A stretch of DNA of 64,000 nt from Stenocarpella maydis (taxonomy: Eukaryota; Ascomycota; Sordariomycetes; Diaporthales; Diaporthaceae), in NCBI GenBank assembly GCA_002270565.1, contig NQMI01000082.1:62001-126000 (forward strand). The letters are read 5' to 3'. Shown one piece after another: positions 35,951 to 46,330 of the stretch; position 1 is the first letter of the stretch, and every line of letters starts with the position of its first letter. The notes under the pieces were generated by a model. The model was not told the origin of the DNA. It worked only from the letters and a program-made list of their open reading frames with translations, and did no database searches. A program made the translations under genes and the position numbers.

Positions 35951-36561
35951 TGATGCCTAATTCTGGTGTGTGATGGCAGACACCACATTCCACACACGTC
36001 AAGGCAGCAACTAAGGCGCAATTAGCCTACGTTAATGTAACGTTAAAACTTCTCCTCGTCGATCTATCTCGGTGTGGCCCAAGAGATGGTGTAATGTACA
36101 AGCCCGGGAGCTGATCCCAGGGTGCCGCCTGCAATATGCGAGGTACCAACACGGAGGGAGAGGAGATAGAGGGGAGATGATATACATGGCTGCCATGATT
36201 CCGCCCTTTAAACACCGGAACCCAATATGCCCAAACAAGTCCGAAACGCTTGAATACAAGAAAAGCTTTTTTATTCCCCTTCTTCACTCTGCCCTCATTC
36301 AGCGTCTTACATCATGCCGCCCATGCCGCCCATGCCGCCCATNGAGTCTATAAGTATACTGCACCGTAAGCAAGCAGATACGGAGATTACCACGGAATAC
36401 CGTGACTTGTGTGCACACGCGTCCAACTTGGGTGGTACTTGATGCCTAATGCTCAAGTTTTCTGCCTGGCCCTGCACACAGTAACTAAGTTGCTTTCGGC
36501 GCACGCCATGGCCCGAGAGCTTGGTATCCTGGGAATCTGCGCATATACAAAATGTGCCAAT

Positions 36562-36619
<58 letters not shown>

Positions 36620-36975
36620 TGATGCCTAATTCTGGTGTGTGATGGCAGACACCACATTCCACACACGTCAAGGCAGCAACTAAGGCGCAATTAGCCTACG
36701 TTAATGTAACGTTAAAACTTCTCCTCGTCGATCTATCTCGGTGTGGCCCAAGAGATGGTGTAATGTACAAGCCCGGGAGCTGATCCCAGGGTGCCGCCTG
36801 CAATATGCGAGGTACCAACACGGAGGGAGAGGAGATAGAGGGGAGATGATATACATGGCTGCCATGATTCCGCCCTTTAAACACCGGAACCCAATATGCC
36901 CAAACAAGTCCGAAACGCTTGAATACAAGAAAAGCTTTTTTATTCCCCTTCTTCACTCTGCCCTCATTCAGCGTC
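34907..36975. other. Spacer between cofilin and HSP60, inflated by the duplicated contig overlap
   Basis: Non-coding; contains the cofilin promoter, a TACCTAGGTA decamer at 35492-35501, a (CT)n run at 35581-35617 and the first copy of the 668-bp duplication. Open frames here derive from the repeats and are not genes. Confidence 0.5.
35675..36342. repeat. First copy of an identical 668-bp tandem duplication ending at an N
   Basis: This stretch is repeated at an offset of 669 bp (36344-37011), separated by the single N at 36343. Every position compared matches, including the (AC)n(AT)n microsatellite at about 35901-35950. Its end encodes a second, truncated copy of the HSP60 C-terminal Gly-Gly-Met repeats. 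Most likely an assembly artefact. Confidence 0.9.
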
Positions 36976-36981
36976 TTACAT

Positions 36982-37011
<30 letters not shown>
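36344..37011. repeat. Second copy of the 668-bp duplication
   Basis: Identical to 35675-36342. It runs into the intact 3' end of HSP60, so this is the copy joined to the real gene. Contains the (AC)n(AT)n microsatellite at about 36570-36619. Confidence 0.9.
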
Positions 37012-37020
<9 letters not shown>

Positions 37021-38293
37021 CCCACCAGGGGCTCCTGCGGGCTTGTCCTCGGGTGCCTCGACAATGGCGACCTCGGTTGTACCGAGCAGCGAGGCCACGC
37101 CGCTGGCGTCGATCAGACCAGTGCGGACGACCTTGAAGGGGTCCAGGATGCCGGCCTTGATCATGTCGACGTACTCACCCTTGGAGCTGTCAAAGCCCTT
37201 GTGGAAGTCGCTGCCGTACTCGTCGGTCAGCTTGCCGACCACGACGGAGCCCTCCAGACCGGCGTTCTCGACGATGGTGCGGGCGGGGCGAGTGATAGCG
37301 TTCTTGATGATGCTGATGCCGAGCTGCTGGTCAAAGTTCTGCGACTTGATGCTGCCGAGGGCCTGGGCAGAGGCCTTCAGGAGGGCGGTACCACCACCGG
37401 GCAGGATGCCCTCCTCGACGGCGGCGCGGGTGGCGTTCAGAGCGTCAACGAAGCGGTCCTTCTTCTCGCCGACCTCGACCTCGGAAGAGCCGCCGACCTT
37501 GATGACGGCGACACCGCCAGACAGCTTGGCGAGGCGCTCCTGGAGCTTCTCCTTCTCGTAGTCTGAGGTGGTGGGGTCGGAGATGAGGCCCCGGATCTGC
37601 TCGCACCGCTGCGTGATGGCATCCTTGCTGCCCTCGCCGTTCAGCATGATGGTGTCCTCCTTGGTGATGGTGATGGAGCCGGTGGAGCCGAGCATGTCGG
37701 GGGTGGCCTTCTCAAGCTTCACATCGAGCTCGTCGGTGAAGACAGTGCCGTTGGTCAGGACGGCAATGTCGCCAAGGATAGACTTGCGGTTGTCGCCGAA
37801 GCCAGGGGCCTTGACGGCAGCAACCTGAAGCTGGCCCCGGAGCTTGTTCAGGATGCAGACGGCCAGGGCCTCGCCCTCGACGTCCTCGGCGATGATGACG
37901 AGAGGCCGGCGGCTCTGGGTGGAGATCTCGAGGGCGGGGATGATGTCCTGGACGGCGGAGATCTTCTTCTCGGACAGGAGGATGAGAGGGTTCTCAAACT
38001 CAACCTTCTGAGACTTTGTGTCGGTGATGAAGTAGGGGGAGATGAAACCGCGGTCGAAGCGCATACCCTCGGTCACCTCGAGCTCGTCGCTCATGGTCTT
38101 GCCCTCCTTGACGGTGATGACGCCCTCCTTGCCAACCTTCTCCATGGCGTTGGCAATCAGCTTGCCAATATGTGTGTCACCGTTGGCGCTGATTGTGGCG
38201 ACCTGGGCAATCTCCTCGCTGGTGGTGATGTCCCTCTTGTTCTTCTGCAGGTACTCGACGACAGCCTCGACAGCGGCCTGGGTGCCACGGCGC

Positions 38294-38328
<35 letters not shown>

Positions 38329-38883
38329 GACGGTCTCGGAGAAGATGGCTCGGGCAAGCACAGTGGCGGTGGTGGTACCATCACCGGCAACCTCGTTCGT
38401 CTTGGACGCAACGTCTTGCAGCAGCTTGGCGCCGAGGTTCTCGAACTTGTCCTGGAGGGTAATGGCCCGGGCGACAGTCACGCCGTCTGCAAAGGTCACA
38501 CGTCAGTATATGTCCCAGCGGTGGTGAGGGCGGGAACTTGACGTACCCTTTGTGATCTTGGGCGAGCCATAGCTGGACTCGATCAGGACATTCCGGCCCT
38601 TGGGTCCCAGTGTGGTAGCGACTGCTTTGGCGAGGGTGTCAACGCCGGCCAAGAGGGCGGCACGGCCTTCGACGCCAAACTTCAGCTCCTATTTACGCCT
38701 GCTGTCAGCTTGGTGGCCGGGCGTTGGCCGTGGGTCGTGAGCCAGCGTAGTTTCGGGGAAGATGCAACAAACCTTATGGGCGAAGCGCAGCTGTTGTGTG
38801 AGAGCACCGCTTGAGCGGAACCTCGAGGTGGCCGAGGGAGACAGGACCGAGGCGGCCGTCCGACTTGTCAATGCTCGCTGCAT
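36976..38883 (-). CDS. HSP60: Mitochondrial chaperonin Hsp60
   Basis: Group I chaperonin of the mitochondrial matrix. Three exons: 38773-38883, 38547-38688 and 36976-38486, total 587 residues. Exon 1 encodes a basic Ser/Arg-rich presequence ending LRFAHK. Exon 2 begins [17 protein letters not shown] and contains [20 protein letters not shown]. The second junction splits the Asp of [12 protein letters not shown], a nearly invariant site. Further hallmarks are the ATP-binding [13 protein letters not shown] and the C-terminal Gly-Gly-Met repeats (four tandem GGM, then M), encoded by a 9-bp ATGCCGCCC repeat on the plus strand. Introns are 84 and 60 bp. Strong codon bias fits high expression. Note the truncated repeat copy upstream of the N. 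Confidence 0.97.
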
Positions 38884-39829
38884 GTTGGGTAATTGAGTAG
38901 CTGTAGTGGACTAAACACACGGCAACAAAGGAGACTCGTCAGAAGGCTATCTATCGGGCAGTCGGGAAAAGCTGGGAGAGGAGAAAATGGTCGCCAAGGT
39001 TGCGGGTGAAGTCAAATAAGTGTGATGCGGACCTGGAGCTCAAAAAAAAATGGAGTTGCCGCCGCAGCGAGAAGAGCCGGCACAGCGCAAGCTTTATGCA
39101 CTAGCCCAATGCTGGTATAATCCATTGGTTCCACGCCTTTCTGTCCCCACAATGGAATCTCAGAGTCTCTTCCTCGGCTGTCATGGCTTGCCTTAGTGAG
39201 TTGTGTCGCTGCACGCAGCACCAATGTCCTCTGAAGTCTGTTAGTAGGCTGACTAAACTTTGCACATGTGGTTGTCATTCGCAAACCAAAAAAAAAGAAA
39301 AAGGCATTACGCTTTCCTTTTCCCTTTCTTGGCAGTTTTATACGGCCTGCACAAATACCGCAAAACCATCAAAGCTTAATATTGTGGAGGCAGGGCGAGT
39401 AGGTGGCTGCTCGTGAGACCGCGAACACTACATACGCATTAGTGTGTAGACCACCTGAGGGTTGCAGTGGCTGGCGTCGCCCTTGAATACAGGCGAGAGA
39501 AGTAAGGGACTCATTGGGTATGTAACGACACCAGACCTGGTCTTCTCCTGTGGGCGTCACGATCTGGACAACACCGAGCAAGGTTCTATCACGAGGAGAA
39601 AAAACAGTCCCAAGTCAACGCACTCTTGATTTAGGCGTCTACGTGTCCTCGAGTCCGTGGCAAGGTCTTGGGAAAAGAAATCAAAGCATTACTGCCTTGT
39701 CTTGAAGACCATCGGGGTCCTAATCCCTCCCCCAGTCCGCCTGATTCTCTGCTCCCTTTTCCTTGCTTCCCTTCCTTCACAACCAGTCATCCTCTCCTGT
39801 CCTTGGCACCCTGTCCCTCAGGCCATACC
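38884..39829. other. Spacer between HSP60 and the first Myb-like gene
   Basis: About 0.95 kb; holds the HSP60 promoter. There are no recognisable heat-shock elements I would defend, and no open frame of interest. Confidence 0.4.
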
Positions 39830-40740
39830 TTAGTCATGCTTGATGTTGACGTGCGGTTCCATGTGGGCATCCCCCAGGAAGAAAACGGGGTCATGATAGT
39901 GAAGCCAGTGGCGACCATCAGGCGGAAATGTCGCCGTCGTCTGCGTTGCATAGTCAGCATGGCCGTAATCGTAATGGATTGAAACATTGGTCCCGACGGC
40001 TGGGTGCTGTGGTAGATGGTGCAGGGTGACCGCCGGGTCAACGAAGCCGTAGACGCTTTCGGCCAGGGGCGGCAGCAGCACATGGTGGGAAAAGGCCGTG
40101 TGTGCCGCGGCCTCATCTCTTCGAGACTCCGAGACCAGCAGAACGTCGTCGTTCTTCTCGCCAAAATTCTCAGGGCTGTCGGCGGTCTTCACGCGCGTGT
40201 CGATTGCGGCAGTCACGATTGGGGGGTGGTTCGGGTCAGTAATGTACGAACCGTCAGGGGGGGTGGTCGACGCCTCCTGCTTGACCTCGTGCTTGATGTC
40301 GGGCTTGATGTCTGGCTTGACGTCCTCGTCCTCGTCGACATCGTCGCCGCGAGCAGCCATCTTGCGCTTCTTGCTGGCCGGAGTGCGGTTGTTGGCGTTC
40401 TTGGTCTTTGGGGTGGTCGGAGCGCTGGGGCCGGAAGCACCACCAGAGCTGGACTTCTCGATGCCATGAGCCTTCATGAGGCGCTCGTACCGCTTGGCAC
40501 TGTTTTCCTCACCAGTCAACGACCAAGCCCATGGCAACAAGGCAGCAGTCTGATACTTACGCGGCGGCCTTGGTGACGATGCTCAGCTCCTCAGCGACTC
40601 TGCCAAAATCAACCTGCCACGGATTCTATGAGCAAGGAGGATGGACTGAGCGTCATGGGACCACTGACCTTGCCAGCATTAGTGTGCTTGATGCAAGTGA
40701 TGAGGAACTTGAACTGGGACTCGGTGTCGAGCGGAGCCAT
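39830..40740 (-). CDS. Myb/SANT-like small-domain protein A
   Basis: Three exons: 40669-40740, 40561-40613 and 39830-40499, total 264 residues. The first ~52 residues form a compact three-helix Myb/SANT-like domain of the type I associate with Pfam Myb_DNA-bind_8: SQFKFLITCIKHTNAGK, VDFGRVAEELSIVTKAAAAK and RYERLMKAHG. Introns fall at phase 0 after NAGK and phase 2 in the third-helix region. A basic linker (ASKKRKMAARGDD) could act as a nuclear signal. It is followed by a run of four psi-K-x-E/D motifs (VKPD, IKPD, IKHE, VKQE) and a His-rich, disordered C terminus ending NIKHD. Probably a nuclear DNA- or chromatin-associated factor; target unknown. First member of the cluster extending to about 56.6 kb. 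Confidence 0.8.
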
Positions 40741-42135
40741 GGTGAAAGATGGGCGAGGACAGTGGTGCCGGTTCTGTATCGACGTCAGACGGTTGGAAGC
40801 TTTGGGTGTTGGGAATCAAATGGCCGTGATGATAGAACAAGGCGAAAGGGATGAGAAGGGCCTTGAGTCCTGGGTAAGCAGATCAAAATGATGATATTGA
40901 AGATGTGCTGACCTTGATGGGCAGGTGGTTGAACTTGCAATTTCAGACTCGGTGGGCTGTGAGGTCTCGTAAGAAATCGCACTTGCGGGGGAATATGAGG
41001 CAAGAAGTTGGGCAGTCGAGGCTGAATCTCAGACTACAGTTTGGTGGGCGAGGGGCGTCAGTCCTGTGGACCCAGGAGCAGAAGTCAAGCAGCTATTGCT
41101 GAGCAGACACCCAGGGTCCAGCTTACAGTCCGGCCAGGTCTCGTTCTGTCCAGTGGGATTACTCGGGAGAAGGGATGGGACAGCAACACCTGAGAATACA
41201 GGGTTTCCCGGAGATGTCTCCATCTAATCAGGGGGGGAGCTGGCTGACTGTTGCTGCCTTCAGTCTTTACTCTGCTGTTTTTGATGTTGTACATTCTCTA
41301 TCTGTCCCATATTTTGGTTCTTCTGAGTGCTAACAATGAAAGAAGACCTCAACAGCATATATTTCGATGCTGGCCTCGGCCTACGTCTTTCTTTAAGCTA
41401 CACACACAGCTGGCCAGAATCTTGTGGGGGTGGGTGCGGGTGCCTGGGTGCCTAGGAGACAAAGCTACATGGCAAGGCTTCATTCTGGGACAATGCTGGA
41501 GAATGAGCACATACGAAGCCCTCAGTTCCTTTGACCCTTGCTCTCTTGGATCCCATATGGTCACCCGGTCCGGCTAGGAGTGCCAGCTGACGGGATCGCG
41601 TTGTGATTGTGTGTTCTGCTTGGAAGACAGTACTGGATATGGAAGGAGAATCCCATCTTCTCCACAGGCTGCGAAGTTCCGACCCATAGTTCGAACCTGG
41701 ACGAGATGGATTTCGAGTTTCTGCCAGGCTCGCCGAGAAAAACAATATCAGATGAAAAGGCAGGATTCCATTTAGAAGACCCTTGGAGACAGACCACCCC
41801 CCGGCTTCTCTAGTAGACCTTTTTTTTAAAAAAATTCTTCTACCCAACGTACCCCGTACCACCTTTCCCTCCCGTCTTCCATAATCTGAGCTCGGCAGCA
41901 TTTCACGGTATCGGTTGTCTTGGGTTAAAGACGTCCGAGCTTCAGACCTACCATCTTGAAGAGACTGATATCAATCAGCTCGCTTACTTCCAAGCATACT
42001 CACGTGGGTCGATGCTGAACAAGGACGCCCGTAACACCTGCCAGTGTGCTCGAAAAAGGCCCTGCCCACCTGGCAGATAAAATATTTGAAGCTTACCAAC
42101 TCTTGACAGCGCAATCTTACTACCCATCATCAACG
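40741..42135. other. Spacer between Myb-like genes A and B
   Basis: About 1.4 kb between divergent genes. No domain-like peptide was found in any frame; a 149-codon minus-strand frame at 41452-41901 looks spurious. Confidence 0.4.
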
Positions 42136-42645
42136 ATGTCCGACCCTACCAAGTCACCTGAGACCCCCAAGAAGGGCCAGTTGAACGAGAAGCAGATCAA
42201 GCTTCTCGCCACCATGACCCAGAACACCGTGGGCAAGGTCGAGTACAACGTCAGTCCAACAGGACCACCCATATACCAGGTATCTTGTTTCGCATCGTAA
42301 CTCATATCTTCTTCTTCACAGTGGGAGAAGATCGCCGCCGACTCGGGCTACAAGAATGTGGCCAGCGCAAAGACCACCTACTCTCGCCTCTGCACCCAGC
42401 TGCTGAACAGCGGCGGCGGCAGCAGCAGCAGCAAGAGCCCCGCCGACCCTGAAACCCCCACGAAGGTCACCAAGCGCACTGGCAAGGTCGGCAGCTCCTC
42501 CGCCAAGCAGCCCCGGGCCAAGAAGGGCACGGCTGCGGCTGCAGCTGAGGCTGGCGCCGGCGAGGGCGATGCCCAGGAGGATGAGGAGCAGACCGAGTTG
42601 AAGGGTGAGGCCGAGGGCGAGGCCACCACGAGTGGTGCGCTCTAG
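42136..42645 (+). CDS. Myb/SANT-like small-domain protein B
   Basis: Two exons: 42136-42249 and 42322-42645 (72-bp intron, phase 0), total 145 residues. The domain spans about residues 15-65: QLNEKQIKLLATMTQNTVGK, EYNWEKIAADSGYKNVASAK and TTYSRLCTQLL. The intron falls inside the domain at VEYN|WEK, close to its position in genes A, H and I. The tail is low-complexity: a Gly/Ser run, a basic stretch (KQPRAKKGT), an Ala/Glu-rich acidic end. This short layout (domain plus charged tail) is typical of the fungal family. Function unknown; probably nuclear. Confidence 0.82.
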
Positions 42646-43696
42646 CTCAGGCAGTCTCAAGACTGGTCCCGGGGTTGCGTGGAAGTACCGGTATTTCGGA
42701 TGATTGGATGCTTTGCCAGTTTGGCACGGGACGAGAGTAGTGGCCGGAAAGCCCACATATTGATTATGCTGACCTACAATGCTGACGAGGCATGAGCTAT
42801 CGTGATGATTCAAGTTTACTTTGACCCACGATAAGTTTACAATTCCAAGGCCAAATCCCAGCCCGGGCGATCATGTTGAGGAGACAGTGATTTCAGCGCA
42901 AGGCACGGAGCGTACAGAGGTACAGACAATTTACATCAACACGCAGAAACGGAGGGTACACACTCGCCCACAACATCTACTACTATAACACCCACACCCC
43001 CACCCCCAGAACACAAGCACCAGAGCACGTATTCCCAGAACATCCAGATGCAGAGCACCCATACCTAGAAGACCCACTCCTACAAGACCCATACCTGTAG
43101 CTAAACTGGGGGGCTCGAGGTATCTCCTTGCCCTCCGTTTCAAACTCTGCAAATCTCCATCCCCTACCCTTAACTCCGTGTCACATAATCAGGAGCAGTT
43201 GGAAACCAGGTGGGCTTACGTACGGCTTACCCTTGGACGCTTTGCAGTACTGCCTCATACTTCAACAGGAACAGCCCACCGGATCCAGCAGGCCAACACG
43301 GTCCAAGCGCAAGCACATCACGGCTAACAACGTCAACAAGGCGGAAAAGGCGGAAGTTTAGACCAGCAATGGTTGATTTTTGATGTATTCGGGATGTCCA
43401 CGTTTATTGCTACAAAGCCCTGGATCTAGCTAGCATGGCACGCAGCAACCAGTGTCGATGCCAGGGGCGACTGAAGCTTATGTTGCTTCCCAGTGTGTGG
43501 ACATCCATCGCCTCCTCCTAGCAAGAGCTCAGAAGCTGAACCCAGCGTTGCCTCCCCGATGCGCACTTTCCAAGACTGCTCCGACGAAGGAGGTACCCTA
43601 TCTCATGGTCGGCTGCGGACGTTTCGAAAGACAGCCATGTTGAACTTGCCGAGATGCCAGTAAGCCATGCAGGGGCTGAAAGTGGTAGGCCTGGGC
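42646..43696. other. Spacer between Myb-like gene B and the array
   Basis: About 1.05 kb between convergent genes. 42956-43100 is A/C-rich with imperfect CCCATACCTAGAAGACCCA-type repetition. Nothing else is supported. Confidence 0.4.
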
Positions 43697-44297
43697 TTAG
43701 TCGTCGTCCCTGCGATTGGTAGATGTGAGCTTGGGAAACTCAAAGCAGTAGAGAAAGATGCTTACTCCTCCTCGCTCTTGGGAACCTTGACATCGTCGTC
43801 GTCAAGGTCGTTTCCCGCAGAACTGGGCGTGGATTTGGTAGAGGTCTTTGCCTTCTTGGTCTTTGGGGCGTTGTCTTCGCCATCGTCATCGGCAGCCTTT
43901 CCGCGCTTCTTGGAGGTAGCTGCCTTCTTCGTGGGACCGCCCGCCGAGCTAGCCGAAGTAGCCTCCTTTCGCTTCAGTTTCTGAAGGTGCTGGCTAAAAA
44001 TCAAGTTAGTAAAAGTATAATAAATAGAAGAAATATCGAGGTTGTGAGTGCAACGTTATGCTCCTCCACTTGGAGAGGTGCTTGTTGTGAAATGTATGAT
44101 GACAGGTGCAGTGTTTACAGTCTGTGAGTAGCGGCTTTCTGGGTAAAGCGCTCTCCAAAGTTATCTTTGAGAATGGCCATGGCCTTTCCCAAGGTGGCGC
44201 CCTTGGGCTCGTCACATGCGATGAGACATGCAGCGAACAAATCTCTCTCGGCCTCAGCATCCCACTTAAAGGTGTTTCCCTTGGTAGGAGTGCTCAT
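43697..44297 (-). CDS. Myb/SANT-like protein C: array module 7 plus the only 3' exons of the array
   Basis: Exons 44119-44297, 43766-43993 and 43697-43709, total 139 residues. The domain runs FKWDAEAERDLFAACLIACD to AMAILKDNFGERFTQKAAT and continues across the phase-2 intron (donor GTAAAC, 125 bp) into HRLQHLQKLKRKEATS. The tail is alternately basic and acidic (KKAATSKKRGKAADDDGED), then SEEEDDD. The last intron (43710-43765, GTAAGC..CGCAG) and 13-nt final exon are inferred; without splicing the frame stops at 43762 after SEEE. The six upstream same-strand modules (46542-44522) match exon 1 of this gene but have no convincing equivalent of exons 2-3, and the four with an intact reading frame could splice to 43993 in frame. 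It may be the terminal member of an alternative-first-exon locus or simply the one complete copy. Confidence 0.75.
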
Positions 44298-44521
44298 GAT
44301 GAAGTTGATGAGGTTTGTTGAAGTGGCCGCAGGAGGAGAAGCTCGTTGTTGAGGAATGCGGTTGGTACGTTGATGTGCAGGAAGGTGAGGGGGAAAGGTT
44401 GGAAAACGTCTGCTTTGAGGTGTAGAAGGATGTGTGGGGCTGGATGAGCTATGTGATGTTCAAGAGAGCCTTTCTAAGCAAAGCGGCAGAACTACTGTTT
44501 TCCCAAGGGAGAAGTGCGTAC

Positions 44522-44640
44522 AGAGCAGCTGAAAGCGTGAAGGTGTAGCCCTTAGTTCGCAGCTCAGGCATAGCTCAGAATAACAAGCAGTAGGTCCAAA
44601 TGGGCCTTTTCGTCCCAGGTGGTGCGGTTAAATATTTTCA
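44522..44640 (-). pseudogene. Array module 6: decayed Myb/SANT-like domain
   Basis: The minus strand reads TTWDEKAHLDLLLVILSYA in one frame, then stops. The next frame gives MPELRTKGYTFTLSAAL, the second half of the same domain. About a dozen residues of the middle are missing and the frame shifts between the halves. No ATG precedes the domain; an ATA sits where a start could have been. A phase-2 donor (CT|GTACGC at 44522/44521) survives at the same place as in the neighbours. Confidence 0.65.
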
Positions 44641-44992
44641 GGGTTGAGGGAGGGGGCTCGGTGTTGAGGATTGTATGAGCTTATGGATGAAAGTGAAGCG
44701 GGTGTGTTGAAGACGCAGAAGGCAACTGAGGAGGAAAGAACGAACAAATGAATAAAATAGAGAAAGGAAGAAGAAATCCCAGCGGCCACTTGGAAATCTG
44801 GGTAGAGATACAAGAAACATACTAGCATGCACTATCCGTGAACTGCCAGCCTCCCATGGCCTTTGCCTTGCTTGCAATCTGGAGCAAGTCTTTTTTGGAC
44901 GGGTTGAGATGTTCAACCGTTGCAACGAGAAGATCCTTGACGAGGTCCAAATCGTCCCACTTTTGGGCAAACTGATTCTTCCTGGAACTCAT
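44638..44992 (-). CDS. Array module 5: Myb/SANT-like domain exon (protein D)
   Basis: Exon 44823-44992 encodes MSSRKNQFAQKWDDLDLVKD, then LVATVEHLNPSKKDLLQIAS and AMGGWQFTDSAC, followed by a phase-2 donor (TA|GTATGT). It can be joined in two ways. A local acceptor at 44725 (CTCCTCAG) gives an 85-residue protein ending RLQHTRFTFIHKL...PLPQP, with stop at 44638. Alternatively, splicing to the shared exon at 43993 gives the typical QHLQKLKRK third helix. The second product fits the family better. The ATG is preceded by a C/A-rich leader-like stretch (CCAAGCCACCAAG), as expected for a first exon rather than an internal one. Confidence 0.6.
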
Positions 44993-45179
44993 CTTGGTGG
45001 CTTGGTCGTATGAGGAGGGGAGATGGTTTGGGTATGGAATCTGATTCAGGATAAAAGGAATACGTCAAAGTGGATGTGGCTGGGGTTGAGAGCAGGAATG
45101 TGTGAATGGATGAGTGGGAGTCTCGTAAGTGTGATTGTAGGAGTAGCTGTCCCCAGGGAGGAGGTTACAAGTAACTGAT

Positions 45180-45340
45180 CGAATCTTGTCCCAAGAGATG
45201 GCACTGTAGCCACGACTTTTCATGGAGGCAACTACATGCTCCTTCTAGGCAGTGCTGATATCTGATAGGATAGGGGTAGTAGTGATTAAACGCAACCAAG
45301 AGGTCGCTCATCCGTTGTTATTCCAAGTTGATTGAGACAT
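45180..45340 (-). pseudogene. Array module 4: decayed Myb/SANT-like domain
   Basis: Starting at an ATG (45340), the frame reads MSQSTWNNNG, then TGA. A +1 frame supplies the expected helix SDLLVAFNHYYP. The original frame resumes as TPILSDISTA, TAG, then KEHVVASMKSRGYSAISWDK and IR. Position and residues match the other modules (e.g. DAVVAGMRQRGHENLSWNAIR minus one residue). The donor after ATTCG is AT instead of GT (G to A). Stops and the lost donor are consistent with C:G to T:A decay. Confidence 0.7.
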
Positions 45341-45489
45341 GTTGTCGTATGCTTTGGTGGCAGACTAATGAGGGGAGGTTGAGGGTATCACGAAGGAGGA
45401 ATGAGTGTGTTTGGCGGGAGGGCCAAGTTTGATCAACGGGCAGGTAGGTAGCCACTTGACACAATAATCATCAAGGTTAAATGGCTTAC

Positions 45490-45647
45490 CGAATGCCATC
45501 CCAAGTCGCGCCAGTGTGACCGCGACGGTGCATGAACGCAACAATTCCCTCGCGATCTGGAACGGAGATTTGCGTCAGGGGCGGCGAAAAGACGAGCACC
45601 GCTTGAAATAAGTCGGCGTCGGCTTGAGGGCCCCAAGCTACACCCAT
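45490..45647 (-). CDS. Array module 3: Myb/SANT-like domain exon
   Basis: A 158-nt exon of 52 codons plus two bases: MGVAWGPQADADLFQAVLVF, then SPPLTQISVPDREGIVAFMH and RRGHTGATWDGIR with the Arg codon split by a phase-2 donor (ATTCG|GTAAGC). It closely parallels module 2 (WDEARQRDLFEEIYF; VVAGMRQRGH; WNAIR). No own downstream exon was found; splicing to 43993 would give IRQHLQKLKRK in frame. The open frame is intact, without stops, unlike modules 4 and 6. Confidence 0.6.
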
Positions 45648-45885
45648 ACTTGCTCAATGAGATGTGGTATGCGTCGCGGTATGTGCAGTCAGAGGGTTGG
45701 TGTTTTCTGTAGACGGTGGAGTGTATCGCCAATGAGAGTTGAGAGCTGCTTTGCAGACGTGAAGTAGTGGGACATGTGGCAGTGAGATGTGTAATAGTGG
45801 GTGTTATCGGAATGGGAGTTTTCAGGCAGACATAATGGCTGCCACTAGGCACTCACTGCCTGCGACCCCTAAGCTCGTGCCTTAC

Positions 45886-46079
45886 CGAATCGCGTTCCAT
45901 GAGAGGTTTTCGTGGCCTCGCTGCCGCATTCCTGCAACGACCGCGTCCTTGTCCTCTTGGGTCAACGGCTGGCGAGAAGAGAGCTGGAAGTAAATCTCCT
46001 CAAAAAGGTCCCGCTGGCGGGCTTCGTCCCAAACAGGAGGCATTTTGAGGCCTGGGCGTTGACGGTGTTGGTTGGTCAT
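45886..46079 (-). CDS. Array module 2: Myb/SANT-like domain exon
   Basis: A 194-nt exon: MTNQHRQRPGLKMPPVWDEA, RQRDLFEEIYFQLSSRQPLT, QEDKDAVVAGMRQRGHENLS and WNAIR, with the Arg codon split by a phase-2 donor (ATTCG|GTAAGG). An in-frame ATG at the MPPVWDE position is an alternative start. No local second exon with the QHLQ helix exists; the shared exon at 43993 would complete the domain in frame. An AACACAG acceptor upstream (exon from 46109) would also allow in-frame splicing from module 1, so a two-domain product cannot be excluded. Confidence 0.6.
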
Positions 46080-46330
46080 GTGTGGAATGTCGCTTTGGTG
46101 CTTGCAAGAGCTGTGTTCTTGTTTTTTCCTTATGCTTGATGCAGTGCAAACTTGAATGCCCAAGCAGTGGGTGCTGGACAGTGGAGAGCAGGGGTTGTGG
46201 TTTTCTTTGGATGACGGTGTTCTTGAGAAAAAGAGAAAGCGAGAGGGGTGATGGCGAAGGAGAGAGGAAGGTGTTTGAAACCTCCAGATAACGAGAAAAA
46301 GAGAAAAAGAGAAAAAAGAATTGTGCTTAC

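Noticed and set aside
35665..36690. Two near-identical frames of about 125 residues with Val/Cys and Ile/Tyr repeats
   Set aside because: They translate the duplicated (AC)n(AT)n microsatellite and are copies created by the contig overlap.
41452..41901. 149-codon minus-strand frame
   Set aside because: No family-like sequence and no splice or leader features; lies in a spacer between divergent genes.
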